Numbered from the stretch's first letter, positions 17,948-27,395 are shown. The stretch is 64,000 bases of DNA from Maribacter hydrothermalis (GCF_001913155.1 NZ_CP018760.1:3286001-3350000); one strand, 5' to 3'. Notes: a model not told the origin generated them from the letters alone. Program-made: numbers and translations.

Positions 17948-19384
17948 TTAGAAGTTTCTATAATCACCTTCTAAAAATGCGTTAGCTTCATTTTCGGCGA
18001 ATTTTGCATTTTCACTATCCCAGTGCAAAACTTGGTTAGGGAACCTGCCTGCTATTACACCTAATAAAATGGTTTCTGTTAGTCTTGATGCATAGGAAAA
18101 CGGAGCTGTAGTTTCATCAGTACCTAAGCAAGCATCAACAAATTGGTGGTAATGTTTTGGTCCTTCAGAATCATAATCACGAATAGGTTTACCCATATTA
18201 TTGGCTTTTTCAACAGCTTCTATTTCTGCAGTTATGTCCACATATTTACCATCTACTATCTTCTTTGGTAGTTGCATAAAATGGGGTAATAACAATCTTC
18301 CTTTTTCTCCTATGAACATTGCACCTTGGTCTGGTAAAGTGCCTTCTTCTGCAGTTTTAGTTTCTAAAGACATTTTGTCCTCCATAGAATCTTTAGATGC
18401 ACTTTCTTCATTCGATATATTCGCTGTGCCCGGCAGTATTAAATCTTCATGGTCTCGCGGTGCACCCGGACCATCATACCAAACCCATTTTAAAGTTTCT
18501 GTAGTATAGTCTGTTTTTGGAAATTCATAAGTCACTATATTATTCTGCGGAAACCCGAATCCGTTAGGTTCTCTACATTCATTTTTTACCGTCTTTGGAA
18601 CTTGTAGTGCAAGAGCATTATATGGTGTGTCAAAAATATGAACGCCCATATCACCTAAAGTACCACAGCCATAATCAACTAGTTTTCTCCAATTACCTGG
18701 GTGGTAGAAGCCGTCTTTATATGGTCTTTCAGCTGAAGTTCCTAACCATAAATTCCAATCTAGTGATGCAGGAATTGGGTCAGAGCCTGTTGGTTCAGCG
18801 CCATCATACCCCCAGTCTTTTGGAGACCATGCACGCACGGTATGTACTTTTCCTATAATTCCCGATTGTATTAATAATGTTGCTAATTTATAATCATAGA
18901 AAGAATGTACCTGGATTCCCATTTGCGTTACCAAACCTTTTTCTGCGGCTAATTTGTTCATGGCTCTAGCTTCGGATACATAATGGGTCAACGGTTTTTG
19001 ACAATATACTGGTTTGTCCATTTCCATAGCCATCATTGAAGCTGGTGCATGTGTATGGTCTGGTGTAGAAACGATAACGGCATCAATTTCATCTCCCATT
19101 TCTTTTAACATTACCCTGTAATCGGTATATGTTTTTGCATTAGGATGTAGTTCTTTTGCCGCCGCCAAATTGTTTGCATCGACGTCACATAAAACCGTTA
19201 CATCAACTTTGCTGTGTGATGAAATTGCTTTTAAATCTTCGGCACCCATATTACCAACGCCAATATGTGCAGTACGAAGTCTCGTTAATTTCTTTTCTTC
19301 TTTTTTGCATGACCACAAGCCTGATGGTAGTAATACAAATGTGGACAATGCCGCTGCGTTTTTTAAAAAGTCTCTTTTTTTCAT
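17948..19384 (-). CDS. Gfo/Idh/MocA family oxidoreductase, exported
   Basis: NAD(P)-dependent sugar oxidoreductase family, 478 residues. The N-terminus (KKRDFLKNAAALSTFVLLPSG) looks like a Tat-type signal with KR in place of RR and a Cys at GLWSC, so it is probably exported with its cofactor bound and then lipidated. The Rossmann motif is IGVGNMGAEDL. The family's EKP motif appears as CQKPLTHY. A GDMGVHIFD segment supplies the catalytic-domain Asp/His. Downstream of the DUF1080 gene by 11 bases, it is followed by a terminator-like hairpin. In related clusters these enzymes oxidise sugars to 3-keto derivatives, which is the likely but unproved role. Confidence 0.9.
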   Translation of the reverse strand: MKKRDFLKNAAALSTFVLLPSGLWSCKKEEKKLTRLRTAHIGVGNMGAEDLKAISSHSKVDVTVLCDVDANNLAAAKELHPNAKTYTDYRVMLKEMGDEIDAVIVSTPDHTHAPASMMAMEMDKPVYCQKPLTHYVSEARAMNKLAAEKGLVTQMGIQVHSFYDYKLATLLIQSGIIGKVHTVRAWSPKDWGYDGAEPTGSDPIPASLDWNLWLGTSAERPYKDGFYHPGNWRKLVDYGCGTLGDMGVHIFDTPYNALALQVPKTVKNECREPNGFGFPQNNIVTYEFPKTDYTTETLKWVWYDGPGAPRDHEDLILPGTANISNEESASKDSMEDKMSLETKTAEEGTLPDQGAMFIGEKGRLLLPHFMQLPKKIVDGKYVDITAEIEAVEKANNMGKPIRDYDSEGPKHYHQFVDACLGTDETTAPFSYASRLTETILLGVIAGRFPNQVLHWDSENAKFAENEANAFLEGDYRNF

Positions 19385-19395
19385 TGGTGTGGTGG

Positions 19396-20193
19396 TTAAA
19401 GTTTTTTGATTTTTATGTTTCTGAACCAGATGGGGCTGGAGTGATCTTGGAAACCTATATAGCCAGTTTTAAACTTGCCGTAGTCTTCACTGTTTTTCCA
19501 TTTGTCCGAATTTTTTTTCTCGTACCAAGCATCATCCCATGGTACAAAAGATACTACTTTTTTGCCGTTTAACCAGTGCTCAACTTGCTCAGGTGTGAAA
19601 ATGATTCTAGTAGTGTTCCATTCCCCGACCGGATGCAATATTTTACCTTCAGGGTTTGCTGCATGCATGGCATAATCAGAAGCGGTTTTTTGAAGCGCTT
19701 TTAATTCCTCTGGTTTATCCGTATAGCCCAAACTTAAGTTGTAGTCGGTTAAATCGTGAATATTGGCATAGTTTTCATCATCAATTAATTGGTACTCTGG
19801 CGAAACTTCAGGCGGACTATCATAACCTTCTTTTAAGTGGTAAAAAATTCCACTATTACCACCTTTTGGTAACTTCCATTCCACGTAAAGTTCAAAATTG
19901 TCAAATTCTTCTGCTCCATAAATAATGTCTGTGCCACCTGTGTAATCTTGTTCTTTTCCTAATTCGGTATCAAATTGTAATTCTCCATCTTTTGCAATCC
20001 AGCCCGGAGGTAGTTCCTTGCCGTTGTAGGCGCGCCAACCTTTAGTGGTTGTGCCGTCAAAAAGGGGTATCCATTCACCATTTTTTTGTTGTTCGGTTGT
20101 GTTCTGTTCTTCTACTTTATCTTTTTTTTCTGTTTTGCAAGATGTAGCTAAAACTAGTACTGTAAGAAGGGTAGTGTAGGTGGTTTTTTTCAT
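19396..20193 (-). CDS. DUF1080 (3-keto-disaccharide hydrolase type) lipoprotein
   Basis: A 265-residue lipoprotein (LVLATSCKTE) with one DUF1080 domain of concanavalin-like fold. The signatures are GEWIPLFDGTTTKGWRAY, DIIYGAEEFDNFELYVEWK, GGNSGIFYHL, PEYQLIDDENY and a C-terminal GYIGFQDHSSPIWFRNIKI. Members of this family have been shown to cleave 3-keto-glycosides made by Gfo/Idh-type oxidoreductases. It is the first gene of the cluster and is directly followed by such an oxidoreductase. That pairing supports a two-step oxidise-then-cleave route for an unidentified disaccharide or glycoside in the periplasm. Confidence 0.9.
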   Translation of the reverse strand: MKKTTYTTLLTVLVLATSCKTEKKDKVEEQNTTEQQKNGEWIPLFDGTTTKGWRAYNGKELPPGWIAKDGELQFDTELGKEQDYTGGTDIIYGAEEFDNFELYVEWKLPKGGNSGIFYHLKEGYDSPPEVSPEYQLIDDENYANIHDLTDYNLSLGYTDKPEELKALQKTASDYAMHAANPEGKILHPVGEWNTTRIIFTPEQVEHWLNGKKVVSFVPWDDAWYEKKNSDKWKNSEDYGKFKTGYIGFQDHSSPIWFRNIKIKKL

Positions 20194-20248
20194 TTTTTAG
20201 TTGTTGTTGACTAATGTAAATTCATGACTTAACTTAACAGGTAAAGTA

Positions 20249-20295
20249 CAAAAAAAAAGAGTGGCGATAAAGGTATTTCCCTATATCGCCACTCT
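20249..20295 (-). terminator. Rho-independent terminator after purA
   Basis: Twelve perfect pairs, 20258-20269 (agagtggcgata) with 20284-20295, around a 14-base loop. On the minus strand the stem is followed by eight or more T residues. It ends the rel/fur-family/purA unit. Confidence 0.92.
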
Positions 20296-20330
20296 AGAAA
20301 GCTGAACAACTTGTTTAAGCTGCTAAATGT

Positions 20331-21602
20331 TTATCTGTGAATTGTTTGTTTTCTGTCCGGACCCACTGAAACAAGCTTAATTGGTACTTCTAATTCTTTT
20401 TCAAGAAACGCTATATACTCATTTAGTGCTTTTGGTAATTGGTCCGCAGTACTCATTTTAGTCAAGTCTTCTTTCCAGCCATCCATTTCAGAATAAACAG
20501 GAGTCACATTTTCAGGCTCTATATTATATGGAAAATGTTCTATTTGCTTTCCTTTATAGTTATATGCGGTACAAACTTTTAATTTTTTGAATCCGCTAAG
20601 TACATCACCTTTCATCATCATTAGTTCCGTTACTCCGTTTACACGAACTGCATATTTTAAAGCTACTAAATCTAACCATCCACAACGTCTAGGTCTCCCT
20701 GTTGTAGCTCCAAATTCATTCCCTACACGACCCATGGTTTCTCCATCTTCATCAAACAGTTCTGTTGGGAAAGGTCCGCTACCAACTCTTGTAGTGTACG
20801 CTTTAAAAATTCCTTTTACTGCTCCAATTTGATTTGGAGCAACACCTAACCCTGTACAAGCACCTGCAGCGGTAGTATTGGATGAGGTTACAAATGGGTA
20901 TGTTCCAAAATCAATATCTAATAATGACCCTTGAGCACCTTCAGCTAATATTTTCTTTCCCGCTTTTTGAGCTTGGTATAAATATTCTTCGCTGTCAATA
21001 AAAGTTAATTGTTTTAATTCTTCTACAGCTTTAAAGAAGTCTGCTTCTAATTCGGCAAGATCATATTGAATATCTACATCATAAAAGTTAATCATTGCTT
21101 CGTGCTTATTCGCTAAGCTACGGTACTTTTCTTTCCAATCGCTTAGTTCCAAGTCTCCTATACGCATTCCGTTTCTACCGGTTTTGTCCATGTACGTTGG
21201 ACCAATACCTTTTAATGTAGAGCCAATTTTTGCTTTTCCCTTTGATGCTTCAGAAGCAGCATCTAACAAACGGTGGGTTGGTAAAATTAAATGTGCTTTT
21301 CTTGAAATGAATAATTTTGCATTTACGTCTAAATTAAACTTCTTTAATGCATCTAATTCTTTTTTGAAAATAACAGGGTCAATAACTACACCGTTACCGA
21401 CTACGTTTACTGCATTTTTATGAAATATTCCAGAAGGAATAGTGTGTAAAACATGCTTTATCCCGTCAAATTCTAAAGTATGGCCGGCATTTGGCCCTCC
21501 TTGAAAACGAGCAATAATGTCGTAATCTTTAGTTAATACATCAACAATTTTTCCTTTTCCTTCGTCACCCCATTGCAGGCCTAACAATAAATCTACTGCC
21601 AT
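20331..21602 (-). CDS. purA: Adenylosuccinate synthetase
   Basis: Joins IMP and aspartate with GTP hydrolysis to form adenylosuccinate, the first committed step to AMP. The 423-residue protein is complete. It has GLQWGDEGKGKIVDVL with the catalytic Asp, GGPNAGHT with the catalytic His, the IMP-binding GIGPTYMDKTGR, SSNTTAAGACTG, TTRVGSGPFPTEL, GATTGRPRRCGWLD and the C-terminal GPDRKQTI. It is the last gene after rel and a Fur-family regulator, 25 bases behind the latter, and ends at a strong terminator. Linkage to rel is notable, because (p)ppGpp inhibits purine nucleotide synthesis enzymes in many bacteria. Confidence 0.98.
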   Translation of the reverse strand: MAVDLLLGLQWGDEGKGKIVDVLTKDYDIIARFQGGPNAGHTLEFDGIKHVLHTIPSGIFHKNAVNVVGNGVVIDPVIFKKELDALKKFNLDVNAKLFISRKAHLILPTHRLLDAASEASKGKAKIGSTLKGIGPTYMDKTGRNGMRIGDLELSDWKEKYRSLANKHEAMINFYDVDIQYDLAELEADFFKAVEELKQLTFIDSEEYLYQAQKAGKKILAEGAQGSLLDIDFGTYPFVTSSNTTAAGACTGLGVAPNQIGAVKGIFKAYTTRVGSGPFPTELFDEDGETMGRVGNEFGATTGRPRRCGWLDLVALKYAVRVNGVTELMMMKGDVLSGFKKLKVCTAYNYKGKQIEHFPYNIEPENVTPVYSEMDGWKEDLTKMSTADQLPKALNEYIAFLEKELEVPIKLVSVGPDRKQTIHR

Positions 21603-21627
21603 CTAAATATTATATACTTGGTTAGTT

Positions 21628-22098
21628 CTATTTAATTTCTTTTTTGCCTGCATTTTTAGCAGGAGTATTTTTTGTCCCATAAAAATAAAGGGAATGTGTG
21701 TTTATGGTAATATCGAAAACTTCTTCGATTGTTTTTTTTATAGTTTGAATTCTAGGATCACAGAACTCCATAACCTCACCAGTATCTGTTAGAATAACAT
21801 GATCGTGCTGCCTATCAAAATACGATTTTTCATATTGAGCTTGATTTTTACCAAACTGATGTTTGCGTACAAGCTTGCAATCTAAAAGAAGTTCAATTGT
21901 ATTATATAGCGTAGCTCTACTTACTCTATATTTTTTATTCTTCATGTTTATATAGAGCGATTCGATATCGAAATGTTCATCGCTTTCGTAAATTTCTTGA
22001 AGTATAGCGTAGCGTTCTGGTGTTTTTCTATGTCCTTTGTCCTCCAAAAAGGTAGTGAAGACGTTTTTTACTATTTCTTGGTTTTTATCCGAAGACAT
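21628..22098 (-). CDS. Fur-family transcriptional regulator
   Basis: A 156-residue winged-helix repressor of the Fur/PerR group. The DNA-binding half contains [18 protein letters not shown] and [20 protein letters not shown]. The metal-sensing half contains [16 protein letters not shown], in which the His-x-His of the regulatory site is kept but both cysteines of the usual CxxC structural zinc site are replaced by threonine. The track of Met codons favours the ATG at 22098. The seven-codon extension upstream starts with TTG. It lies between rel and purA. The sensed metal or signal cannot be told from the sequence. Confidence 0.9.
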   Translation of the reverse strand: MSSDKNQEIVKNVFTTFLEDKGHRKTPERYAILQEIYESDEHFDIESLYINMKNKKYRVSRATLYNTIELLLDCKLVRKHQFGKNQAQYEKSYFDRQHDHVILTDTGEVMEFCDPRIQTIKKTIEEVFDITINTHSLYFYGTKNTPAKNAGKKEIK

Positions 22099-22148
22099 AT
22101 TTATTGCATTAATATACAAATGTACAGTTAAATTTTAATTTACTTTTT

Positions 22149-24353
22149 TTAAATGCGGGTTACTTTATCAATACCATTAATCTCTCTTAACGTATCGGTT
22201 AATTTTTTAAGAATTGCCTTGTTTTTTACAACTACCGTTATTTTTCCTTTAAAGGTTCCACCGTCTGTACTAAAATTAAGATTTCGCATATTAACATGCA
22301 TTATATCTGATATTACTTCAGTTATATCACTTACTAAACCTAGGTTGTCTATACCGGTTAGTTCTATATCCGCTTGATATTCTTGCTGTGATGAGTCTAT
22401 CCATTTTGCGCTAATAATACGATAGGCATAATTAGACTGTAACGAAATGGCATTTGGGCAGTTCTTTTTATGCACTTTAATTCCTTCAGATACACTAACG
22501 AAACCAAAGACTTCGTCACCAGGTATTGGGTTGCAACACTGAGAAAGTTTATATTCTAATTTTTCTTCTTCTTTACCAAATACCAGCATATCATACTTAG
22601 ACGTAATCTCGTCTTTGTTGATATCCTCAGGAATTGGTGATTTACGCATTCTATTTTTAAAGAAGCTAATAAATGCATTGCTATAAGAAGACGCGAAATC
22701 TTTAAGCATGGCATTATCAATTGAGCCAATTCCTACTCTATAAAACAGGTCTAAACTTGTTTTTAGTTTAAAAAAGGTTACCATTTTATTTATGGAGTCT
22801 TCGTTTAAACTAATTTTCTGGGATTTTAATTTTCTGCGTAAAATTTCCTTGCCATCTTCAGCAACAGATTTTTTCTCTTCTCTTAAAACAGATTTAATTT
22901 TAGCCCGGGCTCTTGCCGTAGTGGCATAATCTAACCAGTTTTGATTAGGAGTGGCTTGTTCCGAAGTAATGATTTCAACCTGATCTCCACTAGAAAGGGT
23001 TGTATTTAAGGGAACTAGTTTGCCATTTACTTTAGACCCACGCGTACGCATGCCAACCTCAGTATGTATATTAAATGCGAAATCTAGTGGCGTAGCTCCT
23101 TTTGGTAATGATTTTAATTCTCCTTTTGGGGTGAAGACAAAAATTTCTTTAGAGTATAAATTTAGTTTAAACTCCTCAACGAAATCCACAGCATTCGTAT
23201 TTGCGTTTTCTAGTGCTTCTTGAAGCTTATTAAGCCATACTTCTATACCTTGTTCTTTTTGATCACCATGTTTATATTTGAAATGGGCCGCATACCCTTT
23301 TTCTGCGATTTCGTGCATGCGTTCACTTCTAATTTGGACTTCTACCCATTTTCCTTTTGGCCCCATTACGGTAATATGTAATGCTTCATAGCCTGTAGAT
23401 TTTGGTGAGGATATCCAATCTCTAAGACGAACAGGGTTTGGGGTAAAGTGGTCGGTAACAATCGAATAAATTTTCCAAGCAAGAAATTTTTCGTTTTGTG
23501 CGTCGGACTTGTAAATTATTCTAATTGCAAACTTATCGTAGATTTCTTCAAAGGTTACATTCTGATTTATCATTTTTCTACGCATAGAAAAAATAGACTT
23601 CATTCGACCTTTAATTGAATAATTCAGACCCTCCTTGTTAAGTGAATTATCTATAGTATCTGCAAATGCGTCAATATATGCTTGTTGCGCTTCTTTACTA
23701 TCTTCAATTTTATCTTTTATAGATTTGTAAACTTCGGGCTCGGTATATTTTAAACTTAAATCCTCTAATTCTGTTTTAATATTGTAAAGTCCAATTCTAT
23801 GGGCAAGAGGGGCGTAAATATATAAGGTTTCCGATGCAATCTTTACTTGCTTATGCTCTGGCATAGAATCCATGGTGAGCATGTTGTGATATCGATCGGC
23901 TATTTTAATTATAATAACCCGAACATCATCATTTAAGGTCAAGAGCATTTTCCTGAAATTCTCCGCTTGTTGGGAGATATTCATATCTTTCTTTAAATGG
24001 GATATTTTTGTGAGCCCGTCTACAATACGTGCTACGGTTTCACCAAACATACGATCAATGTCATCTAAAGTGTATTCAGTGTCTTCAACTACATCATGTA
24101 AAAGTGCAGAGGCGATGGATACAGCATCAAGCCCTATTTCAGAAGCTACAATTTTTGCTACGGCTATAGGATGAAAAATGTAAGCTTCACCAGATTTTCT
24201 TCGCTGGTTCTTATGCGCATCAACGGCTATTTCAAAAGCGCTTCGTATTAGTTTTTTATCCTCATCTGTAAGGGTTTGGTAACTAATACGCAGTAACTCT
24301 TTGTATTCGTGAGCTATAAGCTTATTTTCTTCTTCTATTGCTGCCTGTGTCAT
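22149..24353 (-). CDS. rel: Bifunctional (p)ppGpp synthetase/hydrolase, RelA/SpoT family
   Basis: Makes and degrades the stringent-response alarmones. The 734-residue protein is full length. The N-terminal HD hydrolase domain has FHPIAVAKIV and LLHDVVEDTEYT, so hydrolysis is probably active. The synthetase domain carries YDKFAIRIIY, STGYEALH and EKGYAAHFKYKHG. Then come the TGS domain (EIFVFTPKGELKSLPKGATP), a conserved-cysteine zinc-finger region (LSQCCNPIPGDEVFGF) and a C-terminal ACT domain. It heads the minus-strand unit with a Fur-family gene and purA. No second small alarmone synthetase is seen in the window. Confidence 0.96.
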   Translation of the reverse strand: MTQAAIEEENKLIAHEYKELLRISYQTLTDEDKKLIRSAFEIAVDAHKNQRRKSGEAYIFHPIAVAKIVASEIGLDAVSIASALLHDVVEDTEYTLDDIDRMFGETVARIVDGLTKISHLKKDMNISQQAENFRKMLLTLNDDVRVIIIKIADRYHNMLTMDSMPEHKQVKIASETLYIYAPLAHRIGLYNIKTELEDLSLKYTEPEVYKSIKDKIEDSKEAQQAYIDAFADTIDNSLNKEGLNYSIKGRMKSIFSMRRKMINQNVTFEEIYDKFAIRIIYKSDAQNEKFLAWKIYSIVTDHFTPNPVRLRDWISSPKSTGYEALHITVMGPKGKWVEVQIRSERMHEIAEKGYAAHFKYKHGDQKEQGIEVWLNKLQEALENANTNAVDFVEEFKLNLYSKEIFVFTPKGELKSLPKGATPLDFAFNIHTEVGMRTRGSKVNGKLVPLNTTLSSGDQVEIITSEQATPNQNWLDYATTARARAKIKSVLREEKKSVAEDGKEILRRKLKSQKISLNEDSINKMVTFFKLKTSLDLFYRVGIGSIDNAMLKDFASSYSNAFISFFKNRMRKSPIPEDINKDEITSKYDMLVFGKEEEKLEYKLSQCCNPIPGDEVFGFVSVSEGIKVHKKNCPNAISLQSNYAYRIISAKWIDSSQQEYQADIELTGIDNLGLVSDITEVISDIMHVNMRNLNFSTDGGTFKGKITVVVKNKAILKKLTDTLREINGIDKVTRI

Positions 24354-24397
24354 ACTAGATTAAAAATAAGATAATCTTAAATGATGCACAACAAAAA

Positions 24398-25630
24398 TTA
24401 TGCCTTTAAATTACGTATACGGTCTATTAATGGTGGATGGGAATAGTGCATAAATACATATGCAGGATGCGGAGTTAAGTTGCTAAGACTGTTTTTTGAT
24501 AGTTTTTTTAAAGATGTTACCAGTGGCAACGCTGCGTAAGTATTCTTTGCGTAATCATCCGCTTGGTATTCAAATTTTCTTGAAAAATAATTCATAAGTA
24601 AGCCCGTGATTTCTGAAATGGGGCTATATAAGATTCCAAAACCTATTAATGCGGCATGAAAACTTGGTCTTTCAACCCCAATTGCCAATGAAATTTCCGG
24701 GTTGTTTATGAATAATGAAAGTATCAATAACATTAAGCCGGTTAACAGAATCGATGTAACTAAATTATAGATAATGTGCTTTCTCTTATAATGACCGATT
24801 TCATGAGCCAAAACAGCAACAATTTCCTCTTCTTCTAAATCATTAATTAGGGTATCGTATAGGGTAACTCGCTTTTCTTTTCCAAAGCCTGAGAAATAGG
24901 CATTGGCTTTTGTGGAACGTTTAGAACCGTTAATAACAAATATATTCTGTAGATTAAAACCTACTTGAGCTGCGTAGTTTTCTATTTTTTTCTTTAAGGT
25001 ACCGTCTTCTAAGGGCTCTTGCTTATTGAATATGGGTACAATAAGCTTACTGTAAAACAGATTCATGAATAAAGTGAATACAGCAACTAAGGCCCAAGTG
25101 TATAACCAAAAGTTAGTGCCTGCCCATTGAAAAAACCAAATGACCAAAGATAGAATACCACCACCCATAATAATGGTCATTGCCCATTGCTTTAATTTGT
25201 CCAGGAAAAAAGTTGCTTTTGTTGTTTTGTTAAATCCGAATTTTTCTTCGATTACAAATGTTTGGTAGTATGAAAATGGAATAGTTAGAACATCGCTTCC
25301 GATTATAATAATCCCGAAGAAAATTAATGCTTGTATTACAATGTTATCACTTTGGTTTTGGGCAATGTTATCGACATAAGCAAATCCGCCAAATATTAAA
25401 AAGGCTAGAATTAATAATAACGAAAAAATAGATGTAAAAACGCCAAACTTATAATTGATAAGCTTGTAGGCTTGAGATTTTTCATATTCCTCGGCATTAT
25501 AAACATCATTTAGATCCGCAGGAACAGGGTCCTTAAAACGTTTGGCATTTAGGTAATTCATTACCGTAGCCAAAATAAATTCGCCGATTAGAATGAAAAG
25601 GATACTGTAAAAGACAATTGTATTATCCAT
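24398..25630 (-). CDS. M48 family (Ste24-like) membrane metallopeptidase
   Basis: A zinc endopeptidase of the CAAX-protease/Ste24 type, in the inner membrane and probably in protein quality control. The 410-residue protein has about seven membrane segments. The zinc motif is HEIGHYKRKH near residue 277, with the third ligand in FEYQADDYA near 355. The N-terminal half matches the Ste24 M48 N domain (LIGEFILATVMNYLNA, then FIFGGFAYVDN-like helices). Bacteria lack prenylated CAAX proteins of the yeast kind, so the native substrates are unknown. It stands between rel and an rRNA methyltransferase on the same strand. Confidence 0.92.
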   Translation of the reverse strand: MDNTIVFYSILFILIGEFILATVMNYLNAKRFKDPVPADLNDVYNAEEYEKSQAYKLINYKFGVFTSIFSLLLILAFLIFGGFAYVDNIAQNQSDNIVIQALIFFGIIIIGSDVLTIPFSYYQTFVIEEKFGFNKTTKATFFLDKLKQWAMTIIMGGGILSLVIWFFQWAGTNFWLYTWALVAVFTLFMNLFYSKLIVPIFNKQEPLEDGTLKKKIENYAAQVGFNLQNIFVINGSKRSTKANAYFSGFGKEKRVTLYDTLINDLEEEEIVAVLAHEIGHYKRKHIIYNLVTSILLTGLMLLILSLFINNPEISLAIGVERPSFHAALIGFGILYSPISEITGLLMNYFSRKFEYQADDYAKNTYAALPLVTSLKKLSKNSLSNLTPHPAYVFMHYSHPPLIDRIRNLKA

Positions 25631-25675
25631 ATAGTGTCGTTGAAAACGAAAACTTCAGTAGAAAAAGTATGCGTA

Positions 25676-26479
25676 TTACTTGTTTAATTTTCGCTGTCGT
25701 TTAGCTTCAAAGATAAGTATTGCCGCAGATACGGATACGTTCATTGAATCTATTTCACCTTCCATAGGAATAATAATGTTTTGGGCAGAGTTATTTAACC
25801 ACTCCTCACTTAGTCCAGAATGTTCTGTACCTACTACTATTGCTGTTGATTCGTTAAAATCAACTGTCGTATAATCTTTAGATGCTGACAGTGCAGCACA
25901 GAAAATTTGAAATCCTTCCTTTTTAAGGTAGGAAATAATTTCTGTTGTGCTACCCATTTTTACATTTCTTGAAAAAATGCATCCTACGCTAGAGCGAATA
26001 ATATTAGGATTGTATAAATCCGTTTTTGGGTTGGCAATTAAAACGGCATCTAAATTTGCTGCATCAGCAGTTCTTAATAATGCGCCAATATTACCCGGTT
26101 TCTCAGGTGCTTCTGCAATTAGCACCAACGGATTTTTATTCTCAAATTTTAAAGAAGAAAGCTCGTGGTTCTTACTTTTTAAAATAGCTATAATGCCTTC
26201 GGTAGTATCCCTATAAGCCAATTTTTTATATATATCTAAAGTGACGGATATAAGTTGGTCAGAACTGAAAGTTTGAATTTCGCTAGAATTTTCTAAAATA
26301 CCTTCACAAAATAATATGGTGTCAATATCATAACCTGCATTACTCGCAATCTGTAATTCACGCAGTCCTTCTAAAATGAAAAGGCCTGTTTTTTTACGCT
26401 CCCTAGATTTTTCTTTTAACAACAAAACCTTCTTTATCAAAGGGTTTTGGGTGCTAGTAATATGTTTATTTGCTTGCAT
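25676..26479 (-). CDS. SPOUT-family RNA 2'-O-methyltransferase (TrmH/RlmB type)
   Basis: Methylates a ribose in tRNA or rRNA using S-adenosylmethionine. The 267-residue protein has an N-terminal substrate-binding domain (ITSTQNPLIKKVLLL, ERKKTGLFILEGLREL) and the three SPOUT knot motifs: EAPEKPGNIGALLRTADA, VVGTEHSGLSEEWL and IPMEGEIDSMNVSVSAAI. The N-terminal domain points to rRNA rather than tRNA. The ATG at 26479 is chosen, since the three-codon extension upstream begins with TTG. A TATTTTTG box ends only seven bases before it. Confidence 0.92.
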   Translation of the reverse strand: MQANKHITSTQNPLIKKVLLLKEKSRERKKTGLFILEGLRELQIASNAGYDIDTILFCEGILENSSEIQTFSSDQLISVTLDIYKKLAYRDTTEGIIAILKSKNHELSSLKFENKNPLVLIAEAPEKPGNIGALLRTADAANLDAVLIANPKTDLYNPNIIRSSVGCIFSRNVKMGSTTEIISYLKKEGFQIFCAALSASKDYTTVDFNESTAIVVGTEHSGLSEEWLNNSAQNIIIPMEGEIDSMNVSVSAAILIFEAKRQRKLNK

Positions 26480-26485
26480 TGAGTA

Positions 26486-26493
26486 CAAAAATA
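26486..26493 (-). promoter_or_regulatory. Candidate -7 box of the SPOUT methyltransferase gene
   Basis: Reads TATTTTTG on the minus strand, seven bases before the ATG, which would give a leaderless or nearly leaderless mRNA. No TTG element lies at the usual distance upstream. Confidence 0.35.
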
Positions 26494-26566
26494 GTTCAAT
26501 TTAGTAAGTCTACTATGGTTTCTCGACTAACCGATTTCAAAAAACAATAAATAATCAATCTACATT

Positions 26567-27361
26567 ATGAATAAATTTTACCTTCTAGGTATAGCCTTTG
26601 CACTATTTTCTTGTAAAGAAGCCCCTAAGAAAAAAGCGGTTACCGATGCTGTTGATGAAGTAATAACGCAAGTAGATTTGGATAAATATCCGGCGGAATT
26701 AAAAAAAGTTTTTGAAGCTCATGGCGGTTTAAATATTTGGAAGGGATATAAAACATTGAATTTTGAAATGCCTAACGAGAAGTTCAACGAAATGCAAACA
26801 ATTGATCTTCATAAAAGATTTGATAAAATTTCTGCTCCAGATTACACACTTGGATATGATGGTGCTGAAGTTTGGCTTTTAGATAATACAGGTAACTATG
26901 AAGGTAAGCCGAAATTTTATCATAATTTAATGTTCTACTTCTTCGCAATGCCATTCGTATTTGCTGACGACGGAATAAAATATGAAGAAGTTGATGCTTT
27001 GGTTTATGATGGAGTTTCATACCCAGGATATAGAATTTCTTATAATAGTGGAGTAGGTTCTTCTTCTTCAGATGAGTACTTTATTCACTATGATGCAAAA
27101 AACTATGAAATGAGATGGTTGGGGTATACTATGACGTATTTTAGTGGAGAACCATCTGATAAGATAAGCTGGATCAACTATGCTGATTGGATAAAGGTTG
27201 ATAAGGTATTGTTGCCTAAAGCCATTACTTGGCATAAAGTAGAAGAGGGAGAAATCAAAGAAGCCGCTAATACAGTAAGCTTTGAGAATGCTAGTTTATC
27301 TACATTTGCCAAGCCCAAAGGATTTTATTCTAAACCTAAGAATGCCATAATTGTAGAGTAA
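26567..27361 (+). CDS. DUF6503-type lipoprotein, function unknown
   Basis: A 264-residue lipoprotein (GIAFALFSCKEAPKKK) facing the periplasm. After a Lys-rich linker the domain begins with YPAELKKVFEAHGGLNIWKG and TLNFEMPN. It ends with long amphipathic strands (ISWINYADWIKVDKVLLPKAITWH), a pattern I associate with the DUF6503 family and beta-rich LolA-like folds. No catalytic residues are evident. It is divergent from the methyltransferase gene and ends at its own terminator, so it forms a single-gene unit. Confidence 0.75.
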   Translation: MNKFYLLGIAFALFSCKEAPKKKAVTDAVDEVITQVDLDKYPAELKKVFEAHGGLNIWKGYKTLNFEMPNEKFNEMQTIDLHKRFDKISAPDYTLGYDGAEVWLLDNTGNYEGKPKFYHNLMFYFFAMPFVFADDGIKYEEVDALVYDGVSYPGYRISYNSGVGSSSSDEYFIHYDAKNYEMRWLGYTMTYFSGEPSDKISWINYADWIKVDKVLLPKAITWHKVEEGEIKEAANTVSFENASLSTFAKPKGFYSKPKNAIIVE

Positions 27362-27395
27362 GGCTTTTCTCAAAATCATATAATATTTTTAAAAT

